A stretch of 64,000 bases of DNA, taken from contig JAJEIQ010000078.1 of NCBI GenBank assembly GCA_022827905.1, positions 62,001 to 126,000 on the forward strand, given 5' to 3'. The notes beneath the pieces are model-generated. The model saw nothing but the letters and a program-made list of their open reading frames with translations, was not told the DNA's origin and searched no databases. Positions within the stretch are counted from its first letter, which is position 1. Each line of letters starts with the position of its first letter. The stretch comes from Pseudomonadales bacterium. Lineage in GTDB: Bacteria; Pseudomonadota; Gammaproteobacteria; Pseudomonadales; Azotimanducaceae. Positions 1-9,493 of this stretch are shown here, one piece after another. A program made the position numbers and the translations under genes.

Positions 1-140
1 CAGCCGCGCACCAAGTTGGCGGGGACCTTGTGCGCATCGTTCAGATTCGGCAGATCCTTGCCGAGGTCGATGACGAAACGGTACTTGTCCTCCCAGCCGT
101 CGAAGAAGGCGAAGGCTTCGCGGATCTCGTCCAAGTCCAT
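1..140 (-). CDS. sufE: SufE, sulfur-acceptor protein of the SUF system (partial, N-terminus only)
   Basis: Reading the minus strand from an ATG at 140 gives about 46 codons before the window edge, starting MDLDEIREAFAFFDGWEDKY and ending at a Cys in 'NLVRGC'. This is the N-terminus of the SufE family, and the Cys corresponds to the persulfide-accepting residue. SufE takes sulfane sulfur from SufS and passes it to SufBCD. It is the last visible gene of the SUF operon, 11 nt after sufT. It is absent from the ORF track because it is cut by the window. The rest of the protein cannot be assessed. Confidence 0.85.
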   Translation of the reverse strand, partial: MDLDEIREAFAFFDGWEDKYRFVIDLGKDLPNLNDAHKVPANLVRG

Positions 141-150
141 GGATTCGTCC

Positions 151-675
151 CTAAAATAGGCCGAGTTCGAGCTGGGCCTCCTCGCTCATGCGCTCCCGTG
201 ACCATGGCGGGTCAAACACCAGTTCCACGTCAACTGCGGTGACGAAGGGCACTTGGGCGACGCGCGCCTTGACCTCATCGACCAGCACCGGCCCCATGCC
301 GCAGCCGGGCGCGGTGAGGGTCATGTCGATGTGGACTCGACCATCCTGGATGCGGCGGGTGTAGATCAGCCCCAGATCGACGATGTTGACCGGTATTTCC
401 GGGTCGAAGACGCTCGACAGCGCGGCATCGACCTGCCCGGCATCGACGGCGCCGTCCGCCGGTGGCTCGAATTCCAAGGTCTCCGGGGTCAGGCCCAGCG
501 CATCCCCATCGGCCCCGTCGATGCGCGCCATGTTGCCGTTGAAGATGACGGTGTAGCTGCCGCCCAGTGCTTGGGTGAGGGTGACGAAGGTGCCGCCGGG
601 AATGCTGACCGGATCGCCGGTGGGGACCAGCTTGCCCTGCACAGGCCGGGCGGTGGGAATGATCCGCCGCTCCAT
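151..675 (-). CDS. sufT: SufT, Fe-S maturation protein with MIP18/DUF59 domain
   Basis: The 174-aa protein has an N-terminal region typical of SufT (about residues 1-75) and a MIP18/DUF59 domain (about 80-170) with 'DPEIPVNIVDLGL' and the Cys-containing 'TAPGCGMGP' loop. SufT-type proteins are auxiliary factors for loading Fe-S clusters onto target proteins. The gene starts 3 nt after the sufA stop and lies before sufE, so it is part of the SUF operon. A C-terminal 'FDPPWSRERMSEEAQLELGLF' type tail also fits the family. The assignment is strong; the exact client proteins cannot be inferred. Confidence 0.9.
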   Translation of the reverse strand: MERRIIPTARPVQGKLVPTGDPVSIPGGTFVTLTQALGGSYTVIFNGNMARIDGADGDALGLTPETLEFEPPADGAVDAGQVDAALSSVFDPEIPVNIVDLGLIYTRRIQDGRVHIDMTLTAPGCGMGPVLVDEVKARVAQVPFVTAVDVELVFDPPWSRERMSEEAQLELGLF

Positions 676-678
676 GGG

Positions 679-1053
679 CTAGCCCCCGTCGTCAGCAGCC
701 AGTGAAAAGCTCTCGCCGCAGCCGCACTCGGCGGTTGCGTTGGGATTCTTGAACTGCAGGCTGGAGTTCAGGCCCTCGGTCACCAAGTCCACCTCGGTTC
801 CCCGCACTAGGCGCAGGTCGTCCTGGCGGACGTAAAGCGCTAGGCCCTCGGCGATTTCAAAGGCGCGGTCGTCCGCCTGCGGCCGGTCGATGTAGTCGAG
901 CACGTACATGTAGCCATTGCAGCCGCTCTCCTTCAGGCCCAGGCGCAGGCAGGAGCGCCCGGAGCGGGCGATCTGGCGCGTGATGTGCGCCACCGCCGCG
1001 TCAGTGGCGGTGATTGCGGCGGCATCGGCGGGGTTGAAGGTGGCTACGCTCAT
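679..1053 (-). CDS. sufA: A-type Fe-S carrier (SufA/IscA family)
   Basis: The 124-aa protein carries the three conserved cysteines of HesB/IscA/SufA carriers: C45 in 'KESGCNGYMY' and C110/C112 in 'ECGCGES'. A-type carriers bind a [2Fe-2S] or [4Fe-4S] cluster and deliver it from the SufBCD scaffold to apoproteins. The gene lies between sufS (24 nt upstream) and sufT (3 nt downstream), so it is co-transcribed. SufA, IscA and ErpA are hard to separate by motif; operon position favours the name SufA. Confidence 0.88.
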   Translation of the reverse strand: MSVATFNPADAAAITATDAAVAHITRQIARSGRSCLRLGLKESGCNGYMYVLDYIDRPQADDRAFEIAEGLALYVRQDDLRLVRGTEVDLVTEGLNSSLQFKNPNATAECGCGESFSLAADDGG

Positions 1054-1077
1054 GGTTCCGGCCTCGTCGGCATCGGT

Positions 1078-2289
1078 TCAAACGAACTCAATGGCCTTTT
1101 CGACGCCGGCGACCAGCCGCTCGACGTCAGTGGCTGAATTATACAACGCGAATGAGGCGCGGATGGTGCCGGGAATGCCGAGCCGCTCCATCAGCGGCAT
1201 GGCGCAGTGGTGTCCGGTGCGCACGGCGATGCCCTGCTGGTCGAGCAGGGTGCCGAAGTCATGGGGATGGCCGCCATCGATCAGGAAGGAAACCACTGAT
1301 GCCCGCTCCCGGGGCTCACCGACCATCCGTACGCCGGGAATCTGCTTGAGGTGGCTGACGGCCTGGTTGACCAACGCCGCCTCCCGTTCGCGCAGCGCTT
1401 GGCAGGGCAGGTCGCTGAAATAGTCCACGGCTGCTCCGAACCCGATGGCGCCGGCGATGTTCGGGGTGCCTGCCTCGAACTTGTAGGGCAGTTGGTTGTA
1501 GGTGGTGCGCTCAATGCTCACGTGCTCGATCATCTCGCCGCCACCCTGGTAGGGCGGCAGGTCCTCAAGCAGGGCGGCCTTGCCGTAGAGCGCGCCAATG
1601 CCCGTGGGACCGAACAGCTTGTGCGCCGAGAAGGCATAGAAGTCGCAGCCGAGGCGGCCCACGTCCACATCGAGGTGCTGCACCGCCTGGGCGCCGTCGA
1701 TCAGGGCCAAGGCGCCTTGGCGATGGGCCGCTTCGACCAGTTCCGCAACCGGATTCACGGTGCCGAGCGCATTGCTCACGTGGCCGAGGGCCACCAACTT
1801 GGTTCGGGGACCGAGCTTGGCATGGAAATCCTCAAGGTCGATCTCCCCGGATGGCGTCACACGGCAGGCGGTCAACGCCGCGCCGCTGCGTTGGCAGAGA
1901 AGTTGCCAAGGCACGATGTTGGAGTGGTGCTCCATTTCCGTGATGAGCACTTCGTCGCCGGGTTCGAACCGGTCCGTCAGGCAGGCGGCAGCCAGATTGA
2001 TTCCCTCCGTGGTGCCTCGGGTGAAGATGAGTTCCCGGGCCTCGCCCGCGCCGATCAGGGAGGCAACCTTCGCGCGAGCCGCCTCCATCGCCGCGGTGGC
2101 CTCGTCCGCCAGCAGGTGGGCGGCGCGATGGACGTTGGCGTTGTAGTGCTCGTAGTAACGGCGAATCGCATCGATGACCGCCTGCGGCTTTTGCGTGGTG
2201 GCGGCGCTGTCGAGGTAGGTGAGCGGCTGGCCGTTGACCTGCCGGACGAGTATCGGGAAGTCGCCGCTGATGTCCAAGGACGAAGCCAT
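1078..2289 (-). CDS. sufS: SufS cysteine desulfurase (PLP-dependent)
   Basis: The 403-aa class V aminotransferase-fold enzyme removes sulfur from L-cysteine, giving alanine and an enzyme persulfide. The PLP-binding lysine is K224 in 'SAHKLFGPTG' and the active Cys lies in 'RTGHHCAMPLM' near residue 361, both diagnostic of group II desulfurases (SufS/CsdA). The N-terminal 'YLDSAATTQKP' is also typical. Length matches SufS. It starts 1 nt after the sufD stop and is followed by sufA. Its partners are SufE at the window edge and the SufBCD scaffold encoded upstream. Confidence 0.95.
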   Translation of the reverse strand: MASSLDISGDFPILVRQVNGQPLTYLDSAATTQKPQAVIDAIRRYYEHYNANVHRAAHLLADEATAAMEAARAKVASLIGAGEARELIFTRGTTEGINLAAACLTDRFEPGDEVLITEMEHHSNIVPWQLLCQRSGAALTACRVTPSGEIDLEDFHAKLGPRTKLVALGHVSNALGTVNPVAELVEAAHRQGALALIDGAQAVQHLDVDVGRLGCDFYAFSAHKLFGPTGIGALYGKAALLEDLPPYQGGGEMIEHVSIERTTYNQLPYKFEAGTPNIAGAIGFGAAVDYFSDLPCQALREREAALVNQAVSHLKQIPGVRMVGEPRERASVVSFLIDGGHPHDFGTLLDQQGIAVRTGHHCAMPLMERLGIPGTIRASFALYNSATDVERLVAGVEKAIEFV

Positions 2290-2290
2290 G

Positions 2291-3406
2291 TCAGTCGCCC
2301 TTGAAGTGCGCAGCGAACGCCGTTGCGGCCCGCTCGGCGAATGGCCCGGCGAGGCCGTCGCGCAAAAAGCCGAGGCTGAGCAGGCGCTGGGCCTGCTGCG
2401 GGTCCAAGCCCCGGCTGAGAAGATAGAACAGCGCCTCCGCGTCCAACTGCCCGACGGTGGCGCCGTGGGCGCAGCGCACGTCGTCGTTGTAGATCTCCAG
2501 CTCCGGCTTGGTGTTGACCTCCGCGCTGGGGTCGAGGGCGAGATTGCGGTTGGAGAGGTCCGCGTCGGCGCCGACTGCCCCGGCGTGGATGTGGATGCGC
2601 CCGTTGAACGTGCAGCGGCTCCTGCCCGCCGCCAAGTTGTGCTGCTTGATGCGGCTGACGGTGCCGCCGCTGGCGTGTTCGATCACGAGCTGTTGATCCA
2701 GGCGTCCGCCATCGCAAATCAATGCGGCCCCAACGCTGGAGAGGCGGGCGCCCTGACCGTCGAGAACGACGTTGATGTCCTGGCGCCGGAAGTTGGCCAC
2801 GGCGCCTTGGTGGTTGAGCGTCAGCGCGGCGTTGCCGTGCAGGTGGGCCTGCAGCAGCGACCATTGATCGACCATCGGTGCGAGTTCCGCCGTGGCCCAG
2901 TGCGCCTCGGAATCCGCAGCCAGCGACAGCACGAGGACCAGTGCTCCGAAGCCCGCTGTGTCAGCCGTCTCGGCCGCTTCCTGTTCGATATCGACCCGGC
3001 ATTCCGGAGCCACTTGCACGAGCAGCGGGGCGTTGATCCGACCGCCGGGAGCCGCAAGGCGGAGGGGACGGCTAGGCGTTCGCTTGACTTCGATCAGCCA
3101 GCAGGCCCCGGCGCGGGCGGCGACGATGCCCGCCAGTGGATAGCGGTTCAGATCAATCCCGAACCGCGGCGGCGCATCCAGTTTATCAAAGCGATGCAGG
3201 GCTGTTCCCGGGGGCAGCGCCAGGTCCGGCGGCTCTTGATGCACATTGGCGTCGATCAGCGCGTCGGTGACCTTCGGCAGTGGCGAGTACTTCCAGGTTT
3301 CCCGCACCAACTTGCCGCCCAAGGCTTGGCGGCAGCGCGTCAATCCCTCGGCGCCGAGCCAAGGCGGTGCCTCCAGCGATTGCAGCGCCTCTATCCCGAC
3401 AGCCAT
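2291..3406 (-). CDS. sufD: SufD, subunit of the SufBCD scaffold
   Basis: The 371-aa protein belongs to the SufB/SufD beta-helix family: the C-terminal half has the conserved 'NRNLALDPSAEVNTKPELEIYNDDVRCAHGATVGQLD' type segment and ends in the helical 'LLSLGFLRDGLAGPF' region. SufD pairs with SufB and with SufC to form the Fe-S assembly scaffold and supports iron acquisition. Its start overlaps the sufC stop by 16 nt, indicating translational coupling. The N-terminal part is divergent, as is usual for SufD. Length is slightly below that of E. coli SufD. Confidence 0.93.
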   Translation of the reverse strand: MAVGIEALQSLEAPPWLGAEGLTRCRQALGGKLVRETWKYSPLPKVTDALIDANVHQEPPDLALPPGTALHRFDKLDAPPRFGIDLNRYPLAGIVAARAGACWLIEVKRTPSRPLRLAAPGGRINAPLLVQVAPECRVDIEQEAAETADTAGFGALVLVLSLAADSEAHWATAELAPMVDQWSLLQAHLHGNAALTLNHQGAVANFRRQDINVVLDGQGARLSSVGAALICDGGRLDQQLVIEHASGGTVSRIKQHNLAAGRSRCTFNGRIHIHAGAVGADADLSNRNLALDPSAEVNTKPELEIYNDDVRCAHGATVGQLDAEALFYLLSRGLDPQQAQRLLSLGFLRDGLAGPFAERAATAFAAHFKGD

Positions 3407-4133
3407 GCGTAGCCCTCGGCCTCCAGCTTTTCGGCCAGATGCTTGTCGCCGCTGGCGACGATGCGGCCTTCGGTGAGCACATGCACTCGGTCCGGAACGA
3501 TGTGGTTGAGCAGCCGCTGGTAGTGGGTGATCAGCAGCACGCCGTTGTCGGCGCTGCGGAAGCGGTTGACTCCGGCGGCGACGGTCTGCAGGGCGTCGAT
3601 GTCGAGGCCGGAGTCGGTTTCATCGAGAACGGCGAGCTTGGGCTCGAGCAGCAGCAACTGCAGGATTTCGTTGCGCTTCTTCTCGCCGCCGCTGAAGCCC
3701 TCATTGACCCCGCGCTTGAGGAACTCCGGGTTCAGCCCGAGGCCCTTCGCCAGAGCGCGGGCGCGCTTCATGAAGCCCACCGCCGATTCGGGTTGCGAGC
3801 CTTGGGCGGCCCGGTGGCTGTCCCAGGCTGCCTTGAGAAACTCCATGTTGCTGACGCCGGGAATCTCCACGGGGTATTGAAAGGCCAGGAACAATCCCGC
3901 TTGGGCCCGTGCCTCGGGTTCGACGCCGGCTAGGCCGATGCCATCAAATGACACCTGCCCGGCTGTGACTTCGTAGCCCGGCCGTCCGGCCAGCACGTTG
4001 GCCAAGGTGCTTTTGCCGGAGCCGTTGGGGCCCATGATGGCGTGAATTTCCCCGGCCTCGACGCGCAGGCTCAGGTCCTTGAGAATCGGCTCGCCGTTGA
4101 CGCTGGCGTGCAGGCCATCGATATCCAGCAGGC

Positions 4134-4137
<4 letters not shown>
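3391..4137 (-). CDS. sufC: SufC, ABC-type ATPase of the SUF scaffold
   Basis: The 248-aa protein is a soluble ABC ATPase with Walker A 'GPNGSGKST' (residues 36-44), the SufC-type signature '[13 protein letters not shown]' and Walker B '[12 protein letters not shown]'. It powers conformational changes in SufBCD during cluster assembly and has no transmembrane partner. The start ATG overlaps the sufB stop (ATGA) and its end overlaps sufD, placing it firmly in the operon. The ETDSGLD motif, rather than a transporter-type D-loop, separates it from generic ABC transporters. Confidence 0.96.
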
Positions 4138-5591
<1,454 letters not shown>

Positions 5592-5627
5592 GGCAAGCCT
5601 TTCTGAACGCGATTGATGGTGGCGCAC

Positions 5628-5657
5628 ATTGTAACTGTGGCGGGCCGGAATACCCAA
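5628..5657 (-). promoter_or_regulatory. Predicted sigma70 promoter of the suf operon
   Basis: On the minus strand TTGGGT (plus positions 5652-5657) and TACAAT (5628-5633) are separated by 18 nt. The -10 matches consensus in five of six positions. The start site would lie about 30 nt before the GTG of sufB. The -35 is inside the IscR-like palindrome. Confidence 0.5.
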
Positions 5658-5675
5658 CTAAATTAGTCGGGTATT
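5649..5675. promoter_or_regulatory. IscR-type operator (27-bp near-perfect palindrome) upstream of sufB
   Basis: AATACCCAACTAA-A-TTAGTCGGGTATT is an inverted repeat with one mismatch in 13 paired positions. The GACTAA/TTAGTC core and GGGTAT flanks resemble the IscR type 1 binding site. It overlaps the predicted -35 of the suf promoter, so bound regulator would block transcription, as expected for [2Fe-2S]-IscR repression of Fe-S biogenesis genes. No iscR gene is in the window. Regulator identity is inferred. Confidence 0.75.
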
Positions 5676-5734
5676 GGGCGGCTTAAGGCTCTGTCAACCC
5701 CAAATGCGCGGGTCAGTGGCAGCGGGACAGGACG

Positions 5735-6037
5735 CTACACGACCGACAAGCCTTGCCCAGCAATCTCGTCCACCCGTTGCCGGGTGGCGGCCTTGTCCTC
5801 GAACCACTGCGCGTTAATGGCGGTGAATTCAGCCGTCTCCGACGGCACTTGGTCATCCGCAAAGATGGCGCCCACGGGACAGGCCGATTCGCAGGCGGCG
5901 CAGTCGATGCACTCATCCGGATGGACATAGCACATACGGTCATCGCCTTCGTCGAAGTAGATGCAATCCACCGGGCAGACTTCGATGCAGGATTGATCCT
6001 GCACGTCGATGCAGGCGCTGGTGATAACGAAAGTCAC
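5735..6037 (-). CDS. fdxA: FdxA-type seven-iron ferredoxin
   Basis: The 100-aa ferredoxin starts MTFVITSACIDVQDQSC and has C9, C17, C21 and C25 plus a second 'CIDCAACESACPVGAI' cluster motif, the pattern of FdxA ferredoxins that bind one [3Fe-4S] and one [4Fe-4S] cluster. It is a soluble low-potential electron carrier. It stands alone about 140 nt upstream of sufB, so it is read toward the suf operon but separated by the suf promoter. It could supply electrons to Fe-S assembly or to the P450 cluster on its other side; the sequence does not decide. Confidence 0.9.
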   Translation of the reverse strand: MTFVITSACIDVQDQSCIEVCPVDCIYFDEGDDRMCYVHPDECIDCAACESACPVGAIFADDQVPSETAEFTAINAQWFEDKAATRQRVDEIAGQGLSVV

Positions 6038-6140
6038 TGGAATTGGACGTTCCCTTCAGAAGCCGCATAGGCTAGCCAAATTGTCGTGCGTTGCCAATGG
6101 GCGGGGGTCTTGCGGTCGGGGGTCTCGTGCGACCCGTCAC

Positions 6141-6518
6141 TCAGGCTTTCGGTCCATCGAATGACTTGATGTGCTCATACCACCCGGACCCTTTGACCCG
6201 CAGGGGAATCCCGCCGAGCCGTTCGCCGGTTTCGAGGTGCTTCTTGCGACCGTCCCAAGCGTCGGGGTCGCGCTGCCATTCGTTGAGGACGCGCTCCGCT
6301 TCCTCATAGCTCGGCGCTTCAACCTCATAGAGCGAGAGGTACTCGGAAACAGTCTCCCCGTCCAAGTGCGGTCCGCTCAGCTTGAATACGCTGCCGCGAA
6401 TGAAGTTGGGGCACTTGGCGGTGTCCTCGATGTGCTGGTCAACGAACCACTCCTCGAAGGGCGCTTGGCTGGCGGCATCCGGTGGCTCGCAAAGGCCGAT
6501 TAGAACGAAACGGGGCAT
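6141..6518 (-). CDS. Small EthD/NIPSNAP-like dimeric alpha-beta barrel protein
   Basis: The ORF track begins at 6551, but the ATG at 6518 ('MPRFVLIGLCEPPDA') is preceded by AAGGAAAGGA and gives 125 aa. The pattern of an 'FEEWFVDQHIEDTAKCPNF' type segment followed by a 'YLSLYEVEA' strand fits the ferredoxin-like dimeric barrel superfamily (EthD/NIPSNAP-like). EthD was first found beside a P450 system that attacks ethers, and this gene is divergent from a P450 cluster, which makes a role in the same pathway plausible. No catalytic residues can be named. Confidence 0.6.
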   Translation of the reverse strand: MPRFVLIGLCEPPDAASQAPFEEWFVDQHIEDTAKCPNFIRGSVFKLSGPHLDGETVSEYLSLYEVEAPSYEEAERVLNEWQRDPDAWDGRKKHLETGERLGGIPLRVKGSGWYEHIKSFDGPKA

Positions 6519-6634
6519 GGCTTTTTCCTTTCCTTGTTGAGTTGGACACACATACCGAGTTCGCGTTAATTTACCGCATCAGCCGCAGTACACCACAGCG
6601 AACTGCAAGCAGCGCACAAGCGCGGGAGAAACAC

Positions 6635-8071
6635 ATGGCCACGGGGTGCCCCTTTGCATTGGATATCTTTGCTGAACCGGAGGATCGCGCCAAAGATCCC
6701 GGCGCTCAATTCGACTTTCCCCTGATGCCCGAAGGCGAGGCCTATGACATGGGTCATGCGCCGGACGGCACGCCGCTATTCGATCCGCGCATCCTCCAAT
6801 CCGCTGAGTTCTTCCGCAATCCCTACCCTTACTACCGTATTCTGCGGGACCACTACCCGGTCTATCATGACCGGCTGCACAACACCTACTATGTCACCCG
6901 TTACGAGGACATCACCCGCTGCTACTTTGACGATGAGGGCTTCAACACCATCCCCAAGGGCAGCTCCAGCGGTGTGCTCGGCAATACCCAACTCGAGCTT
7001 TCCGGCGTGGAGCACCGGCGGCGGCGCAATCTCTACGGCCAGCACTTGGTCGGCCAGTCGCTCAAGAACCGCATTCCCGCGATTCAGCGCCAAGCACGGG
7101 AGATGATCGAGGCTTGGGACGGCGTCAATGATCCCGCTGTGGTGTCCGAGACCAACGGGGTGCGCACGGTGGAGTTGGGCATGGCCTTCGCCAACGAATT
7201 CCCCATTCGGGTGGTCTGCGAAGTGCTCGGCTTCCCCAAGGAGGCCCAGGATGACTTTTATTATTGGTACAACTCCATGATGTCCGGGCTGGGTGGTTCG
7301 GAGACCCATCAGCAGGGGCTGGAGGCTCGCCAGCACCTGGAGGACTACGTGGAGGGCATTGTCGAGGCGCGGCGCAAGCAGGCCACCTACCTGTACGACG
7401 AGGCCGGCAATCCGATTAGCAAGGACATCATCTCCAAGCTATGCGAAACGAAGGTGGATGGCGACTACCTCTCCACGGAGGAAATCACCTCCAACATTGC
7501 CTTGGTGGTTGGTGGCGGCGGCGAAACCACCCGGGGCGCCATCCTCAACATGTGGTACCTGCTGCTGCAGCACCCGGAGCAGTTCGAGGCGGTGTGCAAC
7601 GACGATTCGCTTTGGGACGCAGCATTCCACGAGACGCTGCGCCATTCCTCATCCATCGGTGGTCAGCCGCGCCACAACACCTACGACGTCGTGATGCACG
7701 GGGTGAAGGTGCCGGCGGGTTCGCTCATGGAGATGGTGGATTTCTCCGCCAATCACGACGAGCGGGTGTTCAAGGATCCGGAGACGTTCAACATCTTTCG
7801 CGATGACCTCTACTCCGGCAAGATTCTGCGCAGCGGCTACAACAAGAACGGACGCCGCAACCACATGGCCTTCGGGGTGGGTCCCCATCTATGTCCCGGC
7901 GCTTGGATCTCCCATCAGGAGGCGGTGGAAGGTTCTCGCATCCTATTGAAATACCTAAAAAACCCGCGTATCAACGTGGAACGAATGCCGAAGGACATCG
8001 ATGGCGAGAGCTTGCAGCCCCTTGGTATCGTGTCGGTACGCGAACTGCACCTGGATTATGAACTCGCCTGA
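6635..8071 (+). CDS. Cytochrome P450 (first of four)
   Basis: The 478-aa soluble bacterial P450 has I-helix 'GGGGETT' near residue 295, the ExxR pair in 'ETLRHSS' and the heme-binding 'FGVGPHLCPG' with ligand C420. The start is the ATG at 6635 with GGGAGA just upstream; the track start at 6482 would run back over the divergent small gene. The protein resembles the second and fourth P450s here ('YYVTRYEDI', 'ILNMWYLLL'), suggesting tandem duplication. Monooxygenase substrate unknown. Its likely electron donors are the small ferredoxin at 12218 or FdxA. No reductase gene is visible. Confidence 0.93.
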   Translation: MATGCPFALDIFAEPEDRAKDPGAQFDFPLMPEGEAYDMGHAPDGTPLFDPRILQSAEFFRNPYPYYRILRDHYPVYHDRLHNTYYVTRYEDITRCYFDDEGFNTIPKGSSSGVLGNTQLELSGVEHRRRRNLYGQHLVGQSLKNRIPAIQRQAREMIEAWDGVNDPAVVSETNGVRTVELGMAFANEFPIRVVCEVLGFPKEAQDDFYYWYNSMMSGLGGSETHQQGLEARQHLEDYVEGIVEARRKQATYLYDEAGNPISKDIISKLCETKVDGDYLSTEEITSNIALVVGGGGETTRGAILNMWYLLLQHPEQFEAVCNDDSLWDAAFHETLRHSSSIGGQPRHNTYDVVMHGVKVPAGSLMEMVDFSANHDERVFKDPETFNIFRDDLYSGKILRSGYNKNGRRNHMAFGVGPHLCPGAWISHQEAVEGSRILLKYLKNPRINVERMPKDIDGESLQPLGIVSVRELHLDYELA

Positions 8072-8095
8072 TTGGGCTGGCGAGGCACGGCGGCC

Positions 8096-9430
8096 ATGAC
8101 GGGGAGCGGCCTGACCGTTATTGGCGCCAATGGCGTGGCCATTCCGGAAGGCACCCGAGGCGATGCCGGATTTCGCACTTACGAAGTGTTTCAGCGGGAG
8201 CGGGTCGGCCAATCCACTGCCAAGATCAAACCGGCGCAGCTGGTCTCTCGGGAGTTTGCCGATGACCCCTATCCGCTGCTGGCCATCCTGCGTGAGAACT
8301 ACCCGTGCTACCGGGATTGGCTGAACAACTGCTTCTGGATCACCCGCTACAACGACGTCACCTCGGTGTTCACCGACGATGCCAATTTCGAGACCCGCTC
8401 CAAGGCTTGGCGACTGGGGATCGAAGGCTTCGGTAGGGACTTGCGGGCGGCGTTGCCGGTGCTGGCCGCCCAGGCAAACGCGTGGGACGCTAGCGTCGGG
8501 CGTTTGGCCGAGGCTGCCATCGCGGATTTTGCGGCGCGCGGTGAAGCCGACCTCGCCACCGAGTTCGCAGCGCGTCTGAACATGCAGCTTTGGTTGGCGA
8601 TGCTTGACGTTCCCGAAGAGAGCGCGCCGCAAGTCGCTGCCTTGCTGTGGCGGCTGCACCGAGGCGTGAGCTGGGATCCCCGCGTTCGCTTGGACGGCAT
8701 TGCGGCAGCACAGGAGCTAGCCGCCGAATTGGCGCCCTTGCTTGAGGTGCGGCGCCAAGTGCCGGGCGGCGATCTGATCTCGGCGGTGGCCGGCTTGGAG
8801 CTCGCCGATGGCCCGGCCCAGCCCAAGGACCTGGTGGCGACGCTGCTGGAAATGGACTTCGAGACCCTGCACGGCGCGCTCGCCAATCTGTGGCTGGCGC
8901 TGGTGACTGATGCGGAGGAGTTCGAAAAGGTGCGCGGCGACTTGTGGTACGTGAAGCTCGCGGTGTTGGAAACCTTCCGCCATTCCACGCCGGTGATCGC
9001 CGCGCCACGCTTTGCCCGGCACGAGGTGGAGCGGTTCGGTCGCCTGATTCCAAGGGGCGGGTTGCTGCTGTGCTCGGCGGCGGCTGCCAATCGAGATCCG
9101 CGCATCTTTGCCAACCCGGACCGCTTCATAGTCGGCCGCAAGGACATTTGCCACCGGGAGGCTAGGGGTCAGTACCGGGCGGACGGCCTGGCGATGGGCA
9201 TGACGCCGGGTCTAGGGCCACCCACCGAGCATCCAGCGGTGCCGGAAGATCGCCCCCGGTCACTGTACGCCCTGACCCGGGACGTCTTGGTCGCCGCATC
9301 CAAAACGCTGCTGGAAGCACTGGATGACGTCGCGTTGGCGGATGGCGTCGAACGGCCGCGCGCCAGCTGCCGCAGAATCGGGGAGATGCACGCCTGCTGG
9401 CGCCTGCCGGTGCGTTTTCGGACACGTTGA
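8096..9430 (+). CDS. P450-fold protein lacking the heme-ligating cysteine (pseudo-P450)
   Basis: A full-length 444-aa P450 homologue with no stop or frameshift. It keeps an ExxR pair (E292/R295 in 'LETFRHSTP'), N-terminal segments shared with the flanking P450s ('WITRYNDVTSVF') and an I-helix-like 'DFETLHGALANLW'. The heme loop, however, reads 'LAMGMTPGLG', so Gly372 sits where Cys should be and the Phe is gone. It follows the first P450 by 24 nt; the ATG at 8096 is preferred over the TTG at 8072. Without the thiolate it cannot be a normal monooxygenase. It could be a scaffold, a regulator or a thiolate-independent heme protein, or a gene in early decay. Confidence 0.85.
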   Translation: MTGSGLTVIGANGVAIPEGTRGDAGFRTYEVFQRERVGQSTAKIKPAQLVSREFADDPYPLLAILRENYPCYRDWLNNCFWITRYNDVTSVFTDDANFETRSKAWRLGIEGFGRDLRAALPVLAAQANAWDASVGRLAEAAIADFAARGEADLATEFAARLNMQLWLAMLDVPEESAPQVAALLWRLHRGVSWDPRVRLDGIAAAQELAAELAPLLEVRRQVPGGDLISAVAGLELADGPAQPKDLVATLLEMDFETLHGALANLWLALVTDAEEFEKVRGDLWYVKLAVLETFRHSTPVIAAPRFARHEVERFGRLIPRGGLLLCSAAAANRDPRIFANPDRFIVGRKDICHREARGQYRADGLAMGMTPGLGPPTEHPAVPEDRPRSLYALTRDVLVAASKTLLEALDDVALADGVERPRASCRRIGEMHACWRLPVRFRTR

Positions 9431-9479
9431 AACGGCCTGCGGCTGTCCGCTTTTCGGGCCGTTCCGTTTTGTTTTTTTG
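9431..9479 (+). terminator. Rho-independent terminator after the pseudo-P450
   Basis: AACGGCC ... GGCCGTT forms a 7-bp stem around a loop that itself holds GCGG-ctgt-CCGC, followed by CCGTTTTGTTTTTTTG. It begins directly after the TGA and separates the first two P450 genes from the third. Confidence 0.8.
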
Positions 9480-9493
9480 TTTGGGGGAGATTT

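Noticed and set aside
6482-6634. 51-residue N-terminal extension of the first P450
   Set aside because: It overlaps the divergent small gene, lacks a ribosome binding site, and the ATG at 6635 has one.
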